Made by a program: the position numbers and the translations under genes. Below are positions 42,617-57,597 of a stretch of 64,000 bases of DNA, piece after piece. Each line of letters begins with the position of its first letter. Position 1 is the first letter of the stretch. Source of the DNA: Sphingomonas sp. BT-65 (GTDB lineage: Bacteria > Pseudomonadota > Alphaproteobacteria > Sphingomonadales > Sphingomonadaceae); NCBI RefSeq assembly GCF_026107375.2, contig NZ_JAPCIA010000001.1:248001-312000 (forward strand), given 5' to 3'. The notes beneath the pieces are model-generated. The model ran no database searches and was not told the DNA's origin. It worked only from the letters and a program-made list of their open reading frames with translations.

Positions 42617-44650
42617 TTACTGATCGAGGAACGAGCGCATCTTGCGCGACCGGCTCGGGTGCTTGAGCTTGCGCAGCGCCTTCGCCTCGATCTGACGGAT
42701 GCGCTCGCGGGTCACGCTGAACTGCTGGCCGACTTCCTCGAGTGTATGGTCGGTGTTCATGCCGATGCCGAAGCGCATGCGCAGCACGCGCTCCTCGCGC
42801 GGGGTGAGGCTGGCGAGGACGCGGGTGACCGTTTCCTTGAGGTTCGCCTGGATAGCGGCATCCACCGGGATGATCGCGTTCTTGTCCTCGATGAAGTCGC
42901 CGAGGTGGCTGTCTTCCTCGTCGCCGATCGGCGTTTCGAGGCTGATCGGCTCCTTGGCGATCTTCATCACCTTGCGCACCTTCTCGAGCGGCATGCTCAG
43001 GCGCTCGGCCATTTCCTCGGGCGTGGGTTCGCGGCCCTGCTCGTGGAGGAACTGGCGGCTGGTGCGGACCAGCTTGTTGATCGTCTCGATCATATGGACC
43101 GGGATGCGGATGGTGCGCGCCTGGTCGGCGATCGAGCGGGTGATCGCCTGGCGGATCCACCACGTCGCATAGGTCGAGAACTTGTAGCCGCGGCGATACT
43201 CGAACTTGTCCACCGCCTTCATCAGGCCGATGTTTCCTTCCTGGATCAGGTCCAGGAACTGCAGCCCGCGGTTGGTGTATTTCTTGGCGATCGAGATCAC
43301 GAGGCGCAGGTTTGCCTCGACCATCTCCTTCTTGGCGATGCGCGCCTCACGCTCGCCCTTCTGCACCATGTTGACGATGCGGCGGAACTCGGTGAGCGCC
43401 ATGCCGGTCTGCTGACTGATCTCGCTCACCTCGACGCGGATGCGGTCGACCGCCGCGGCCTCGTTCGTGGCGAAAGCTGCCCACTTCTTGTCCAGTCCGC
43501 CGACCGCGCCGAGCCACTGCTCGTCGAGCTCATGGCCCATATAGCGGTCGAGAAAGTCCTTGCGGTTGACCTTGTGCCGCTCGGCGAGGCGCAGCATCTG
43601 GCCGCCCAGCGCGGTGAGGCGACGGTTGAAGCTGTAGAGCTGGTCGACGAGATATTCGATCTTCGCCTGGTGGAACTGGACGCTCTCGACCTCGGCGGTG
43701 AGGTCCTCGCGCAGCTTCTGGTACTTCTTCTCGTCCGCGGCCGACAGCTCGCCACCCGCTGCCATCGCGTCGAGCCGCTGCTGCTGGACCTTGCTGAACT
43801 TCTTGTAGATCGCGGTGATGCTCGCGAACCGCTCCAGCGCCTGCGGCTTGAGCGTCTCCTCCATCTGCGCGAGGCTGAGGGTGTTGTCCTCCTCGTCGTC
43901 GTCGGAGGGACGCGGCGCGCGGCGCTCGGTAAGCTCGTCGTCCTCGTCGTCGGCGGGAGCCTCCTCGGGCTCCTCCTCTTCCTTGAACGAGGCGCCGGCG
44001 GTCTTCTCGCTGATCTCGCCCGAATCGTCGTCCTCAGCGCCCTCGACCTGCTCGGCCGACGGCCCCTTGGAGAGCATCGCGTCGAGATCGAGGATCTCGC
44101 GCAGCTGCATCGTGCCCTCGTTGAGGGCGTCCGACCAGCCGATGATCGCGTTGAAGGTGATCGGGGACTCGCAAAGCCCCAGGATCATCGTGTCGCGGCC
44201 GGCCTCGATACGCTTGGCGATCGCGATCTCGCCCTCGCGGCTGAGCAGCTCGACGGCGCCCATCTCGCGCAGGTACATGCGCACCGGATCGTCGGTGCGA
44301 TCGACGGTTTCCTTCTTCTTCGCCGTTTCGAACGCAGGGGCGCTATCGTCCTGCCCGTCGCCGCCATCGATCTCGTCGGGCGTGTCGTCCTCGGGCTGCT
44401 CGTCCTCGCCGACATCTTCATTCTCGACGACGTTGACGCCCATGTCGCTGAGCGCGGACATCACGTCCTCGATCTGGTCGGTCGTGAACTGATCCTGCGG
44501 GAGCATTTCGTTGAGCTGGTCAACGGTGATGTAGCCGCGCTTCTTGGCGCGGGCGACGAGCTTCTTGATGGAGCCTTCGTTGAGATCGATCAGCGGCGCA
44601 TCGCCGGTCTCGGTCGTATCCCCGTCGTCTGCCATGATTGCCTTTGCCAT
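42617..44650 (-). CDS. rpoD: RNA polymerase sigma factor RpoD (sigma-70)
   Basis: A 677-residue primary sigma factor. The start at 44650 ([10 protein letters not shown]) has AAAGG just upstream; ATG 44635 is an alternative. Region 1.1 ([20 protein letters not shown]), a long acidic spacer, region 2 ([20 protein letters not shown], then [40 protein letters not shown]), region 3 and region 4 ([20 protein letters not shown], then [20 protein letters not shown]) are in order. It is the last gene of the yqeY-dnaG-rpoD operon. Confidence 0.98.
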   Translation of the reverse strand: MAKAIMADDGDTTETGDAPLIDLNEGSIKKLVARAKKRGYITVDQLNEMLPQDQFTTDQIEDVMSALSDMGVNVVENEDVGEDEQPEDDTPDEIDGGDGQDDSAPAFETAKKKETVDRTDDPVRMYLREMGAVELLSREGEIAIAKRIEAGRDTMILGLCESPITFNAIIGWSDALNEGTMQLREILDLDAMLSKGPSAEQVEGAEDDDSGEISEKTAGASFKEEEEPEEAPADDEDDELTERRAPRPSDDDEEDNTLSLAQMEETLKPQALERFASITAIYKKFSKVQQQRLDAMAAGGELSAADEKKYQKLREDLTAEVESVQFHQAKIEYLVDQLYSFNRRLTALGGQMLRLAERHKVNRKDFLDRYMGHELDEQWLGAVGGLDKKWAAFATNEAAAVDRIRVEVSEISQQTGMALTEFRRIVNMVQKGEREARIAKKEMVEANLRLVISIAKKYTNRGLQFLDLIQEGNIGLMKAVDKFEYRRGYKFSTYATWWIRQAITRSIADQARTIRIPVHMIETINKLVRTSRQFLHEQGREPTPEEMAERLSMPLEKVRKVMKIAKEPISLETPIGDEEDSHLGDFIEDKNAIIPVDAAIQANLKETVTRVLASLTPREERVLRMRFGIGMNTDHTLEEVGQQFSVTRERIRQIEAKALRKLKHPSRSRKMRSFLDQ

Positions 44651-44702
44651 CGAGTGCCTTTGTATCGGATGGCGGCTATTATACGCCGCCCTATTCGCTG
44701 AA

Positions 44703-46553
44703 TTAGTCTTCGTCCGCAAGCATCAGATTCGCGAGCCGCGCCTCGAGCTCCGCCTTGCGCCGCACGAGCGCCACCTGACGCTCGAACGCCTCGTCGCTGA
44801 AACGCGCCTGAACCGCCGCCGTTGCCTCGGCCAGGGCGGCATCGACCTGCGGCCTCGCCACGAGCACCGCGATCGCTTCACCCAGATCGAGCGCAGCCCG
44901 CCCCACGTCCCAGCCTTTCTGCGTGAAAGTGAAGGGAAGCGTGTCGGCGCGCAGCAGCTCGGCTGCTTGTCTGTCGAAACCGGACGACGCCAATATGGTA
45001 CGCAAGCGATCGGTATCAAGCGCCTGATCTTCCAGCGCGACATCGACCACGGCCTCGAACAGCCGGCCGAGCGCGCCGTCGGCGAGACGCAGGCTGGACA
45101 GCGTCTCCATGTGGCGGGCGATCTCGGCCGGGTGGCGGATCAGTCCGGCCAGCACTGCCTTGGCGAGGACGCGATCGATGCCCGTCGCGCCGAGCGCCTG
45201 GACCGTGGGGCTGGGCGGCGGCTCGGGCGGCTGCCAGCGCTGGCCGGGGCGGCCCGGCATGCGGTTGGGCGCCCGCGGCGTGAAGCTGCGCGGTGCTGGT
45301 GCGAAATGCGCGTCGCAGCGGTTGCGGAACTCGGTGACATATTCGTGGCGGACATTGCCGTCCTGGATCGTCGCGGCGAGATCGGACAGGCGGCGCTTGA
45401 GGCTGGCGCGCCCCTCGGGCGTCTCCAGCGGTTCGGCGGCGAGCTCGTGATGCCAGATGCGGTCGGCGAGCGGCTGCGCGGCTTGAAGCAGCGCCTCGAA
45501 CGCGTGCGGGCCGGCGGACCGGACGAGATCATCGGGATCCTGCCCGTTGGGCAGCGTGACGAAAGCGAGGCTGCGGCCCGGACCGAGATGGGGCAGGGCG
45601 CGGTGCGCGGCGCGGATCGCTGCCTTCTGCCCTGCAGCGTCGCCGTCGAAGGCGAGCAGCGGGATATCGGCCATCCGCCACAGCCGCTCGAGCTGATGCT
45701 CGGTCAGCGCGGTGCCGAGCGGCGCGACCGCCTCGCCGAACCCGGCCTGGGCGAGCGCGATCACGTCCATATACCCCTCGACCGCGATCACGCGGCCGGT
45801 CTTGCGCGAGGCGGCCTGGGCGCGATCGAGATTGTAGAGCGTGCGGCCCTTGTCGAAGAGCGGGGTCTCGGGGGAGTTGAGGTACTTCGGCTCGCCCTCG
45901 CCGATGATGCGCCCGCCGAACGCGATCACGCGGCCCCGCGCATCCTTGATCGGGATCATCAGGCGACCGCGGAAGCGATCGTAAGGCTCCTTGTTCTCGA
46001 CCTGGATCAGCATCCCGGCCTCGACCAGCATCGGATCGCCATAGGATTTGAGCGTCTCGCGCAGCTTGGTGCGTGAGTCCGGCGCGAACCCCATGCCGAA
46101 GGCGCGCGCCGTGTCAGTGGTGATGCGGCGGCGTTCGAGCAGCGCGCGGGCCTCCGCGCCGGCGAGCCCGTGGAGCTGATCGACGTAGAATTTGGCGGCG
46201 TCGGCCATCGCCTCGTGCAGCCCCTTGGCCTTCTCCGCCTTCTCGGCGGCGCGCGGATCGGCCTGCGGCACATCCATTCCCGCCGCCGCGGCAAGTTCCT
46301 TCACCGCGTCCATGAAGGGCAAACCCTGCTGGTCGGTGAGCCAGCGGATCGCATCGCCATGCGCACCGCAACCGAAGCAATGGTAGAAGCCCTTGTCGTC
46401 GTTGATCGTGAACGACGGCGTCTTCTCGTTATGGAACGGGCAGCACGCCTTCCACTCGCGCCCCGCACGCGTGATCTTCACGCTGCGACCGATCAGGGCG
46501 GAAAGTGTCGTCCGCGCGCGCAGTTCGTCGAGGAAGGCGGGCGTCAGCGCCAC
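44703..46553 (-). CDS. dnaG: DNA primase
   Basis: A 616-residue primase. The N-terminal zinc-binding domain has C38-x2-H41 (CPFH) and C59-x2-C62 (CFGC). The TOPRIM catalytic core carries [19 protein letters not shown] and [20 protein letters not shown], and the C-terminal helicase-binding domain follows a Pro-rich linker. It starts with GTG directly after the yqeY stop and is 52 bp before rpoD. Confidence 0.97.
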   Translation of the reverse strand: MALTPAFLDELRARTTLSALIGRSVKITRAGREWKACCPFHNEKTPSFTINDDKGFYHCFGCGAHGDAIRWLTDQQGLPFMDAVKELAAAAGMDVPQADPRAAEKAEKAKGLHEAMADAAKFYVDQLHGLAGAEARALLERRRITTDTARAFGMGFAPDSRTKLRETLKSYGDPMLVEAGMLIQVENKEPYDRFRGRLMIPIKDARGRVIAFGGRIIGEGEPKYLNSPETPLFDKGRTLYNLDRAQAASRKTGRVIAVEGYMDVIALAQAGFGEAVAPLGTALTEHQLERLWRMADIPLLAFDGDAAGQKAAIRAAHRALPHLGPGRSLAFVTLPNGQDPDDLVRSAGPHAFEALLQAAQPLADRIWHHELAAEPLETPEGRASLKRRLSDLAATIQDGNVRHEYVTEFRNRCDAHFAPAPRSFTPRAPNRMPGRPGQRWQPPEPPPSPTVQALGATGIDRVLAKAVLAGLIRHPAEIARHMETLSSLRLADGALGRLFEAVVDVALEDQALDTDRLRTILASSGFDRQAAELLRADTLPFTFTQKGWDVGRAALDLGEAIAVLVARPQVDAALAEATAAVQARFSDEAFERQVALVRRKAELEARLANLMLADED

Positions 46554-47006
46554 TTACGAGAGAGCCGCCTTCACCAGCCCCGACGCCTTGCTCATGTCGA
46601 GCTGGCTCGCGTGGCGCGCCTTGAGCTCGGCCATTACCCGGCCCATGTCCTTCATGCCGCTGGTGCCCAGCTCGGCCTTGATCGCCTCGATCGCCGCCGT
46701 CGTCTCGGCTTCGCTCATCTGTGCAGGGAGGAAGCGTTCGATCACCGCCACCTCGGCCTTCTCGGCATCGGCGAGCTCCTGGCGGTTGCCCTTCTCGTAC
46801 ATCTCGATCGATTCGCGGCGCTGCTTGACCATCTTCTGCAGCACTTCCACCACCAGCGCGTCGTCGTCGGCGACCGGTGCCTGGGTCCGTGCCTCGATGT
46901 CGCGGTTCTTGATCGCGCTCTGGATCAGGCGGATGGCGGCGGTCCCTTCCTTGTCGCCGCCCTTCATGGCGGTGACGAGAGCGGCCTTGATGTCGTCGCG
47001 GATCAT
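46554..47006 (-). CDS. GatB/YqeY domain-containing protein
   Basis: A 150-residue protein of the YqeY family, which resembles the tail domain of the GatB amidotransferase subunit. MIRDDIKAALVTAMKGGDKE, TAAIRLIQSAIKNRDIEAR, KMVKQRRESIEMYEKGNRQE and the C-terminal MGRVMAELKARHASQLDMSK, then ASGLVKAAL are all typical. Function in tRNA-linked metabolism is presumed but not shown. It heads the dnaG-rpoD operon in place of the rpsU gene of enterics. Confidence 0.93.
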   Translation of the reverse strand: MIRDDIKAALVTAMKGGDKEGTAAIRLIQSAIKNRDIEARTQAPVADDDALVVEVLQKMVKQRRESIEMYEKGNRQELADAEKAEVAVIERFLPAQMSEAETTAAIEAIKAELGTSGMKDMGRVMAELKARHASQLDMSKASGLVKAALS

Positions 47007-47151
47007 GTTGTTCTACCCACAGGTGAATCGGAAATAACCGCCATTAGACCCCCCGCGCGCCCGATGCGAGGGTTGACGGGAGGGGGGGAGGGGGTTAGCG
47101 GGCGGGCCTTAGCACACATTGCCGGAAACCCTGTAGGAGCGCCCTCTCATA

Positions 47152-48315
47152 ATGGCCGACGCGACGCCTTTTGCCATGCCTGACGGAGCTACAGGTGTTC
47201 TTGTTCTTGCGACGGGCGAAGTGATCTGGGGGCGTGGTTTCGGCGCGGAGGGAAATGCGGCGGGCGAGGTGTGCTTCCACACCGCGATGACCGGCTATCA
47301 GGAGATCATGACCGACCCGTCCTTCGCGGGCCAGATGATCTGTTTCACCTTCCCGCATATCGGCAATGTCGGCGCCAACCCCGACGATGTCGAGGCCGAC
47401 GCCCCTCACGCGCTCGGCATGATCGTGCGCGAGGACGTGACCGAGCCCTCCAACTTCCGCAGCGTCGAGCGGCTCGACGACTGGATGAAGAAGCATGAGC
47501 GGATCGGCCTTGCCGGGATCGACACCCGCGCGCTGACCCGCCGTATCCGCGGGCAGGGTGCGCCCAACGGCGTGATCGCGCATTCGGCGGAGGGCAAGTT
47601 CGACATTCCCTGGCTGCTGGAGCGCGCGAAGGCGTGGCCGGGGCTGGAGGGTATGGACCTTGCCATCACCGTTACCACCGAGACGCATTTCGGCTGGGAA
47701 GGCGGCGTATGGCGGCTTGGCTTCGGCTATGGCACCGAGGGTGCAGAGGATGGCCGCCCGCATGTCGTGGCGATCGATTACGGCTCGAAGCACAATATCT
47801 TCCGCAATCTGGTGAAGGCCGGCGCCAAGGTGACGGTGCTGCCCGCCACGGCGACTGCCGAACAGGTGCTGAGCTTCGATCCCGACGGTATCTTCCTGTC
47901 GAACGGCCCGGGCGATCCGGCGGCGACGGGTGAATATGCGGTGCCGGTGATCCGCGAGCTGCTGGAGACCAGGAAGCCCCTGTTCGGCATCTGCCTCGGC
48001 CATCAGCTGCTCGGCCTCGCGGTGGGCGCGCAGACCACCAAGATGTTCCAGGGGCATCGCGGCGCCAACCACCCGGTCAAGCGGCTGAGCGACGGCGCGG
48101 TCGAGATCACGTCGATGAACCACGGCTTCGCGGTGGATCGCGATACGCTGCCCGCAGGCGTGACCGAGACGCATGTGTCGCTGTTCGACGGCAGCAACTG
48201 CGGGATCGAGATCGACGGCGGCCGCGCGTTCAGCGTGCAGTATCACCCCGAGGCGTCGCCTGGGCCGCAGGACAGCTTCTATCTGTTCGAGCGGTTTGTG
48301 GGGATGCTGACTTGA
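47152..48315 (+). CDS. carA: Carbamoyl-phosphate synthase small subunit
   Basis: A 387-residue glutaminase subunit that feeds ammonia to CarB for arginine and pyrimidine synthesis. The class I amidotransferase domain has Cys281 (PLFGICLGHQLLGLA) and the late YHPEASPGP His/Glu pair; the N-terminal domain shows FHTAMTGYQEIMTDPSFAGQ. ATG 47152 is divergent from yqeY. The stop overlaps the start of an RraB-like lipoprotein gene (TTGA), which separates it from carB. Confidence 0.97.
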   Translation: MADATPFAMPDGATGVLVLATGEVIWGRGFGAEGNAAGEVCFHTAMTGYQEIMTDPSFAGQMICFTFPHIGNVGANPDDVEADAPHALGMIVREDVTEPSNFRSVERLDDWMKKHERIGLAGIDTRALTRRIRGQGAPNGVIAHSAEGKFDIPWLLERAKAWPGLEGMDLAITVTTETHFGWEGGVWRLGFGYGTEGAEDGRPHVVAIDYGSKHNIFRNLVKAGAKVTVLPATATAEQVLSFDPDGIFLSNGPGDPAATGEYAVPVIRELLETRKPLFGICLGHQLLGLAVGAQTTKMFQGHRGANHPVKRLSDGAVEITSMNHGFAVDRDTLPAGVTETHVSLFDGSNCGIEIDGGRAFSVQYHPEASPGPQDSFYLFERFVGMLT

Positions 48316-48751
48316 ACAGGATCTTCGCCGTGACGTTAGCCGCGGCGACTCTTAGTTTTTCAGGCTGCGGAGACGCAGCAGCACCGGTGGAGAATTCGCA
48401 CATGGCCGGGCAACCATATGAAGAGTGTATCCGAAAAGTCGTTCAGCCCAGTTTCGCGATCATGGATCGGATGAAGGCCAACGGTCTCGATATCGAAAAG
48501 CCGCGACCGGTCACACATCTATTAGTGGGCGCTGACGAGAATGTTGAAAAGGCAGCGAGTTACGCGCGCGAGAAGGGGTTTTCGGTCCTTGAAGCGGGGA
48601 ACGGTCGCCTTCTGATCGGCGAGGACGCACCAATCATCGAAGATTGGCTGAAGCATACACTTCCAATGTTCTGCTCGTTCGCGAGTGAGTTCGGCCTGAC
48701 CTACGACGGTTGGGACGTAGATATTTCAAAAGATGGCTTGAAGCGGAAATA

Positions 48752-48752
<1 letters not shown>
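48312..48752 (+). CDS. RraB-like domain lipoprotein between carA and carB
   Basis: A 146-residue protein starting with TTG inside the carA stop. Residues 1-19 form a lipoprotein-type signal ([19 protein letters not shown], Cys19). The C-terminal part reads like the RNase E inhibitor Rra[21 protein letters not shown], a [20 protein letters not shown] helix-strand unit and TYDGWDVDI near 130-138. RraB acts on RNase E in the cytoplasm; a lipidated form would face the periplasm, so the function must differ, or the signal is not used. Codon use is visibly richer in A and T (TTA, AGT, TTT, TCA) than its neighbours, suggesting a recent arrival. Its stop and the carB start share one base (TAATG). Confidence 0.75.
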
Positions 48753-52084
<3,332 letters not shown>

Positions 52085-52162
52085 TCCCCACAGCATGAGG
52101 TAGGTGTGCGGGCGGTCTGGGAGGGCCGCTTGGGGAAGGGGTTTTGACGAAGGACGAATACG

Positions 52163-52639
52163 ATGGCGACGGTCGAAAAGATGCCGATGCTGGCAGAGGG
52201 CTATGAGAAGCTCAACGCGCAGCTCAAGGCGCTGAAAGCCGAGCGTCCGCTGATCGTAGACGCGATCGAGGAAGCGCGCGCGCATGGCGATCTTTCGGAA
52301 AATGCCGAATATCATGCCGCCAAGGAGCGCCAGGGCCAGATCGAGGCGTCGATCGCCGATATCGAAGACAAGCTGTCGCGCGCGCAGATCATCGATCCGC
52401 GCGAGCTGTCGGGCGACCGCATCGTGTTCGGCGCGACCGTCACGCTGCTCGACGAGGACAGCAAGTCGGTGAAGTACCAGATCGTCGGCCAGGCCGAGGC
52501 GGACGCCAAGACCGGCCGGATCAGCTACAATTCGCCGCTCGGCCGCGCGCTGATCGGCAAGAGCAAGGGCGATGAGGTCGAGGTGACCGTGCCGGCGGGC
52601 GACCGCTGGTACGAGGTCAACAAGATCGAATTTATCTGA
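52163..52639 (+). CDS. greA: Transcription elongation factor GreA
   Basis: A 158-residue factor that rescues backtracked RNA polymerase by stimulating transcript cleavage. [20 protein letters not shown], the acidic tip [20 protein letters not shown] (residues about 41-60) and [20 protein letters not shown] (C-terminal FKBP-like domain) are diagnostic. It follows carB by 78 bp and is followed by a long inverted repeat that may end its transcript. Confidence 0.97.
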   Translation: MATVEKMPMLAEGYEKLNAQLKALKAERPLIVDAIEEARAHGDLSENAEYHAAKERQGQIEASIADIEDKLSRAQIIDPRELSGDRIVFGATVTLLDEDSKSVKYQIVGQAEADAKTGRISYNSPLGRALIGKSKGDEVEVTVPAGDRWYEVNKIEFI

Positions 52640-52669
52640 GGATTTCGGCGGCTGCGCCCGCATTCTTGA

Positions 52670-52778
52670 CCGTCATCTCGGCCTTGTGCCGGGATCCACG
52701 GTGCCGCGCGGATTGCGCTTGAGCCTTCAAGACATTGTTCGCCGCTCGGTGGACCCCGGCACGAGGCCGGGGTGACGG
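52670..52778. repeat. Dispersed inverted repeat downstream of greA
   Basis: A 30-bp arm, CCGTCATCTCGGCCTTGTGC onward (52670-52699), and its inverted near-copy (52749-52778, beginning GTGGACCCCGGCACGAGGCC) differ at four positions. The spacer is 49 bp. This GTCATCCCGGC-type palindrome is of a kind I recall as common in alphaproteobacteria. It lies between convergent greA and the DUF4170 gene and could act as a terminator for both. Confidence 0.8.
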
Positions 52779-52796
52779 CGTAACAGGCTTTAAGCG

Positions 52797-53015
52797 TTAC
52801 GCCTCCAGGTCCGGCTCGAGCAGCCGGTGGAGGTGGACCACCACATATTTCATCTCGGCATCGTCGACGGTGCGCTGCGCTGCGCCGCGCCATGCCTTCT
52901 CGGCGCTGGCATAGTCCGCGAAGATGCCGACCACGTCGAGTTGGGTCGGATCCTGGAATTCGAGCGTCATCGGGTCCTTCACGCGGCCGCCGAAGACGAG
53001 GTGCAGCTTGCTCAT
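52797..53015 (-). CDS. DUF4170 domain-containing protein
   Basis: A 72-residue cytoplasmic protein. KLHLVFGGRVKDPMTLEF, then LDVVGIFADYASAEKAWRGA and MKYVVVHLHRLLEPD span almost the whole DUF4170 family, a small alpha/beta domain common in alphaproteobacteria. Function unknown. It stands alone after the palindromic repeat. Confidence 0.85.
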   Translation of the reverse strand: MSKLHLVFGGRVKDPMTLEFQDPTQLDVVGIFADYASAEKAWRGAAQRTVDDAEMKYVVVHLHRLLEPDLEA

Positions 53016-53100
53016 GGAAACTCCTGGGGATGAGGTATCCCCGCCGCCTTAGCGCGCGCGCTGCATCGCGCTCAAGATAAGATCAGGCAGGACCGCAAGC

Positions 53101-53436
53101 TCAGGCGTCGGTCTTGGGGCGGCTCGCGTCCTTGGCCGCGGTGAAGGCGGTGCCGATGATCTTGCTGATCTGCTCCTTGGCGGCGTCGCGCTGGGGCAGG
53201 ATCGCGTCGATCTCGGCCTTGCCGGCATCGCGCGCCGCAGCTGCGGCGGCGCCGGCGCCCTCGGCGATGCGCTTGCCGACCGGGGCGAGCAGTTCCTTCT
53301 CCTTGGCGAGGCGCGGCAGCAGCGCGCCGATCACCACGCCCAGCGCCACCCCGCCCGCGACCAGCGCCAGCGGGTTGTTCTCGATCGACGCGCTCGCCCG
53401 CTCGCGGCGGCTGCGGGTCCCGTTGGTCTCGGTCAT
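53101..53436 (-). CDS. Small membrane protein, cluster gene 4
   Basis: A 111-residue protein; ATG 53436 overlaps the preceding gene by 4 nt (ATGA). One membrane helix (NPLALVAGGVALGVVIGALL, residues about 21-40) is followed by an Ala/Lys-rich amphipathic helix. It resembles the anchor of ElaB/YqjD-type proteins turned to the N-terminus, or YtxH-like proteins. Part of a four-gene run of small membrane proteins. Confidence 0.75.
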   Translation of the reverse strand: MTETNGTRSRRERASASIENNPLALVAGGVALGVVIGALLPRLAKEKELLAPVGKRIAEGAGAAAAAARDAGKAEIDAILPQRDAAKEQISKIIGTAFTAAKDASRPKTDA

Positions 53437-53768
53437 TTGCTCGATCCTTTCTTCGAATGCTTCAAACTCTTGGTCCCCGCCGCGGTTGCATGCTTCGCGC
53501 CGCGCCACAGAAGTTTGGCGAGCGGCTTGCGCGCCAGGAACAGCACGGCGAGCCCCGCCGCCGCCGCGATGGCCTTGGGCCGCTTACGGATGGTCTCGAC
53601 CCCATCGCGCACCAGGCCGCTCGCCACCGTCTCGACCGCGTCCTGCGCGAGCGTCACTGGGTTGAGCCGCGTCTGCATCTCGTCGAGCGTGCCGAACAAC
53701 CGCTGGCGGGCGCTCTGGGACCGCGCGCGCGCGTCGAGGAGGGGTACGGGAAGCTGGTCGTCGCTCAT
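53433..53768 (-). CDS. DUF3618-like membrane protein, cluster gene 3
   Basis: A 111-residue protein. An N-terminal amphipathic helix with [20 protein letters not shown] leads to [20 protein letters not shown] (membrane segment) and a basic tail ending [12 protein letters not shown]. The LNP motif and layout match DUF3618-type proteins, often paired with the holin-like gene that precedes it. Overlaps both neighbours by 4 nt. Confidence 0.75.
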   Translation of the reverse strand: MSDDQLPVPLLDARARSQSARQRLFGTLDEMQTRLNPVTLAQDAVETVASGLVRDGVETIRKRPKAIAAAAGLAVLFLARKPLAKLLWRGAKHATAAGTKSLKHSKKGSSK

Positions 53769-54118
53769 GGCGCATCCTTGGGGCGTGTCGCACGGCGAAA
53801 GCGGCGCAGTGCCGCGCGCGCGAACAGTGCAGCGGCGACAGCCGCGACCAGCACGACGATCAGCGTTGCGAAGCCGGGGCCGACATAGGGGGTGAGGATC
53901 ATCACCAGCCCGACGATCAGCGCGATCGCCGCGGCCTGGGCGAGCAGCAGCACGACGATCCCCAGCACCGCGGCCGCGCGCGCATCAGCGAGCCGGTCGA
54001 GCGCCAGCGCGCGCCAGTAGGCGATCTCCGCCTCGGCATAGGCGCGGCTGTCTGCGACGGCGCGCCCGATCAGCGTGCCGATGCCTTCTTCGTCGTCCGG
54101 CTCGTGGCGTTCGTCCAC
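53765..54118 (-). CDS. Phage-holin-family (Holin-X-like) membrane protein, cluster gene 2
   Basis: A 117-residue protein with two membrane helices ([40 protein letters not shown]) after a charged N-terminus with [20 protein letters not shown]. This is the pattern of the actinobacterial-type Holin-X family, found widely in non-phage settings. The name does not imply a phage; no phage genes are near. Overlaps the DUF3618-like gene by 4 nt. Confidence 0.78.
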   Translation of the reverse strand: MDERHEPDDEEGIGTLIGRAVADSRAYAEAEIAYWRALALDRLADARAAAVLGIVVLLLAQAAAIALIVGLVMILTPYVGPGFATLIVVLVAAVAAALFARAALRRFRRATRPKDAP

Positions 54119-54139
54119 CTGATCCCCCCGAAGCGGCGG

Positions 54140-54661
54140 TTACGCCCTGGGCTTGCCGTCGCCGGCCCCTTTGTCGGCAAGATCGCCGGCGGCGTCCAAT
54201 CCCGACTTGAGCAGCCGCGCCAGCACGAACCCGACGCCGGCGGCAATGCCCACCGCGACGGCGGGGCTCTTGCGCACGAAATCGCGCGCATCGTCGATCA
54301 GGTCGTCGACCTGCTTGCCGCGCAGCGATTCGGCGAAGCCCGAAAGCTGGTCGGCGGCGGAGCGCGCATATTGGCCATATTGCTCGCCAAGCCGCTCGTC
54401 GACCGAGCCCGCGGCGTCGCGCATCATGTTCGAGAATTCGTCGAGCGCGCCGGTCGCCTTCTCCTTGCCGGTGTCGGCAAAGGCGCGGGCCTTGTCGCCG
54501 GCCTGGCTGGCGATCTTGCCGGCCTCGGTGCGCACCTTCTCGGCCGCGCCGCGCTTGCCTTCCTCGCCGGCGGCGCCGGTGGTCTTGAGGGGATCGGCGG
54601 CGACCAGCGCGTCACCGGCCTCGTTCATGCTCTCGTCCTTGGGGAACGTTTCGTCAGCCAT
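54140..54661 (-). CDS. ElaB/YqjD/DUF883-like membrane-anchored protein, cluster gene 1
   Basis: A 173-residue protein. A charged coiled-coil-like stretch (GAAEKVRTEAGKIASQAGDK, MMRDAAGSVDERLGEQYGQY) precedes a C-terminal segment KSPAVAVGIAAGVGFVLARLLKS typical of ElaB/YqjD (DUF883) anchors, which bind ribosomes to the inner membrane in enterics. Start ATG 54661. It begins the four-gene cluster and is divergent from eno. Confidence 0.8.
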   Translation of the reverse strand: MADETFPKDESMNEAGDALVAADPLKTTGAAGEEGKRGAAEKVRTEAGKIASQAGDKARAFADTGKEKATGALDEFSNMMRDAAGSVDERLGEQYGQYARSAADQLSGFAESLRGKQVDDLIDDARDFVRKSPAVAVGIAAGVGFVLARLLKSGLDAAGDLADKGAGDGKPRA

Positions 54662-54790
54662 CGCTCTGAACCTCTTCCAGCCTTTCCCGGAACAACCACG
54701 GCGCGCGGGGAGGGTTCCCTTTACGTCACGAATTGCCCGGCGGCGGCGAACGGGATAGAGGCCCGCGCGACACCGTTGCGCCCAAGGTAG

Positions 54791-56080
<1,290 letters not shown>

Positions 56081-56128
56081 TCGGGCCTTCGGGCTTGATC
56101 GGCGATTCGAGATGGGCGACAATTAACC

Positions 56129-56440
56129 ATGGCACGTGCGACCCCGTTCAAGGCGATCCTCACCCGCGCAGGGCTTCCTGCCGTGGCGATCATCTTCATG
56201 GGCTTCTTCGCCTATTCGGCGGTGCTGGGCCCCAACGGGATGCTCACCTATGGCGACTATAAGCGCCAGCTCGCCGTGAAGCATGCCGAACTCGCCAAGC
56301 TCGAGAAGGCGCGGGCGGAGTTGCGCAATCGAGTCAAGCTGCTCGACCAGAAGGGCGCCGATCCCGACATGGTCGACGAGCTGACGCGCAAGAAACTCAA
56401 CGTCGTCCACCCCGACGAGGTGATCGTTCCGCTCGATTGA
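56129..56440 (+). CDS. FtsB/DivIC-like septum formation initiator
   Basis: A 103-residue bitopic protein: an N-terminal membrane helix (LPAVAIIFMGFFAYSAVLGP) and a coiled coil (DYKRQLAVKHAELAKLEKAR, then AELRNRVKLLDQKGADPDMV). The fold and the position after eno match FtsB (DivIC), which bridges FtsL and FtsQ in the division machine. No other division genes are in the window. Confidence 0.87.
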   Translation: MARATPFKAILTRAGLPAVAIIFMGFFAYSAVLGPNGMLTYGDYKRQLAVKHAELAKLEKARAELRNRVKLLDQKGADPDMVDELTRKKLNVVHPDEVIVPLD

Positions 56441-56546
56441 GGCCGGGCGGCAACCGCCTCCGTGCCTTACGCGCGCGTCATCATTGCGCCTGGGCCGCGA
56501 ACCGGCCTATAGGGCCGCTTCCATCTCTCCCAGGATGAGGGTCATC

Positions 56547-57596
56547 GTGGCAAAAGCGCCGGCAAAGAGCCGTAAAGTAGAACCAGCTGTAACTAATCGC
56601 GAACGTCCAAACGAACCGGAGCGGTACAAAGCCTCGAAAGAGCAATTGCTGGAATTCTACCGCCAGATGCTGCTCATCCGCCGGTTCGAGGAGAAGGCGG
56701 GACAGCTCTACGGCCTCGGCTTCATCGGCGGTTTCTGCCACCTCTATATCGGCCAGGAAGCGGTCGCGGTCGGCCTGCAGTCGGCGCTCGACGGCGACAA
56801 GGACTCGGTGATCACCGGCTATCGCGACCATGGCCACATGCTCGCCTATGGCATCGATCCCAAGGAGATCATGGCCGAGCTGACCGGCCGTGCCGCCGGC
56901 ATTTCGCGCGGCAAGGGCGGGTCGATGCACATGTTCTCGACCGAGAAGAAGTTCTACGGCGGCCACGGCATCGTCGGCGCGCAGGTCTCGCTCGGCACCG
57001 GCCTCGCCTTCGCGCACAAGTATAACGAGGATGGCGGCGTCGCGATGGCCTATTTCGGCGACGGCGCGGCCAACCAGGGCCAGGTGTACGAGAGCTTCAA
57101 CATGGCCGAGCTGTGGAAGCTCCCGATCATCTATGTGATCGAGAACAACCAGTACGCCATGGGCACCAGCGTCAACCGATCCTCGGCGGAGGATCAGCTG
57201 TTCAAGCGCGGCGAGAGCTTCCGCATTCCGGGCATCCAGGTCGACGGCATGGACGTGCTCGCCTGCCGCGGCGCGGCCGAGGAGGCACTGGAGTGGGTGC
57301 GCGCGGGCAAGGGGCCGATCATCCTCGAGATGAAGACCTATCGCTATCGCGGCCACTCGATGTCGGATCCCGCCAAATACCGTTCGCGCGACGAGGTGCA
57401 GGCGGTGCGTGACAACAGCGACCCGATCGAGGGCGTGAAGAAGGAGCTCGAAGCCGCTGGCGTCAAGGAAGACGAGCTCAAGGCGATCGAGGCCGAGATC
57501 CGCAAGGCGGTGAACGAAGCCGCCGATTTCGCCGAGCAGACGCCGGAGCCCGATCCGGCAGAACTTTATACCGACGTGCTGGTGGGGACCTACTGA
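56547..57596 (+). CDS. pdhA: Pyruvate dehydrogenase E1 component subunit alpha
   Basis: A 349-residue thiamine-diphosphate enzyme. GTG 56547 ([13 protein letters not shown]) is preferred over ATG 56535. [60 protein letters not shown] and the TPP/Mg motif [19 protein letters not shown] followed by NNQYAMGT identify it. The stop is 1 bp before pdhB. Confidence 0.97.
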   Translation: MAKAPAKSRKVEPAVTNRERPNEPERYKASKEQLLEFYRQMLLIRRFEEKAGQLYGLGFIGGFCHLYIGQEAVAVGLQSALDGDKDSVITGYRDHGHMLAYGIDPKEIMAELTGRAAGISRGKGGSMHMFSTEKKFYGGHGIVGAQVSLGTGLAFAHKYNEDGGVAMAYFGDGAANQGQVYESFNMAELWKLPIIYVIENNQYAMGTSVNRSSAEDQLFKRGESFRIPGIQVDGMDVLACRGAAEEALEWVRAGKGPIILEMKTYRYRGHSMSDPAKYRSRDEVQAVRDNSDPIEGVKKELEAAGVKEDELKAIEAEIRKAVNEAADFAEQTPEPDPAELYTDVLVGTY

Positions 57597-57597
57597 G

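Noticed and set aside
42659..44701. A 680-residue plus-strand frame opposite rpoD
   Set aside because: Antisense shadow of a certain gene; composition is Leu/Ala/Asp/Arg with no motif.
53765..54118. Phage holin as evidence of a prophage
   Set aside because: Only the holin-like family is present; no terminase, portal, integrase or lysin genes surround it, and this family is common outside phages.
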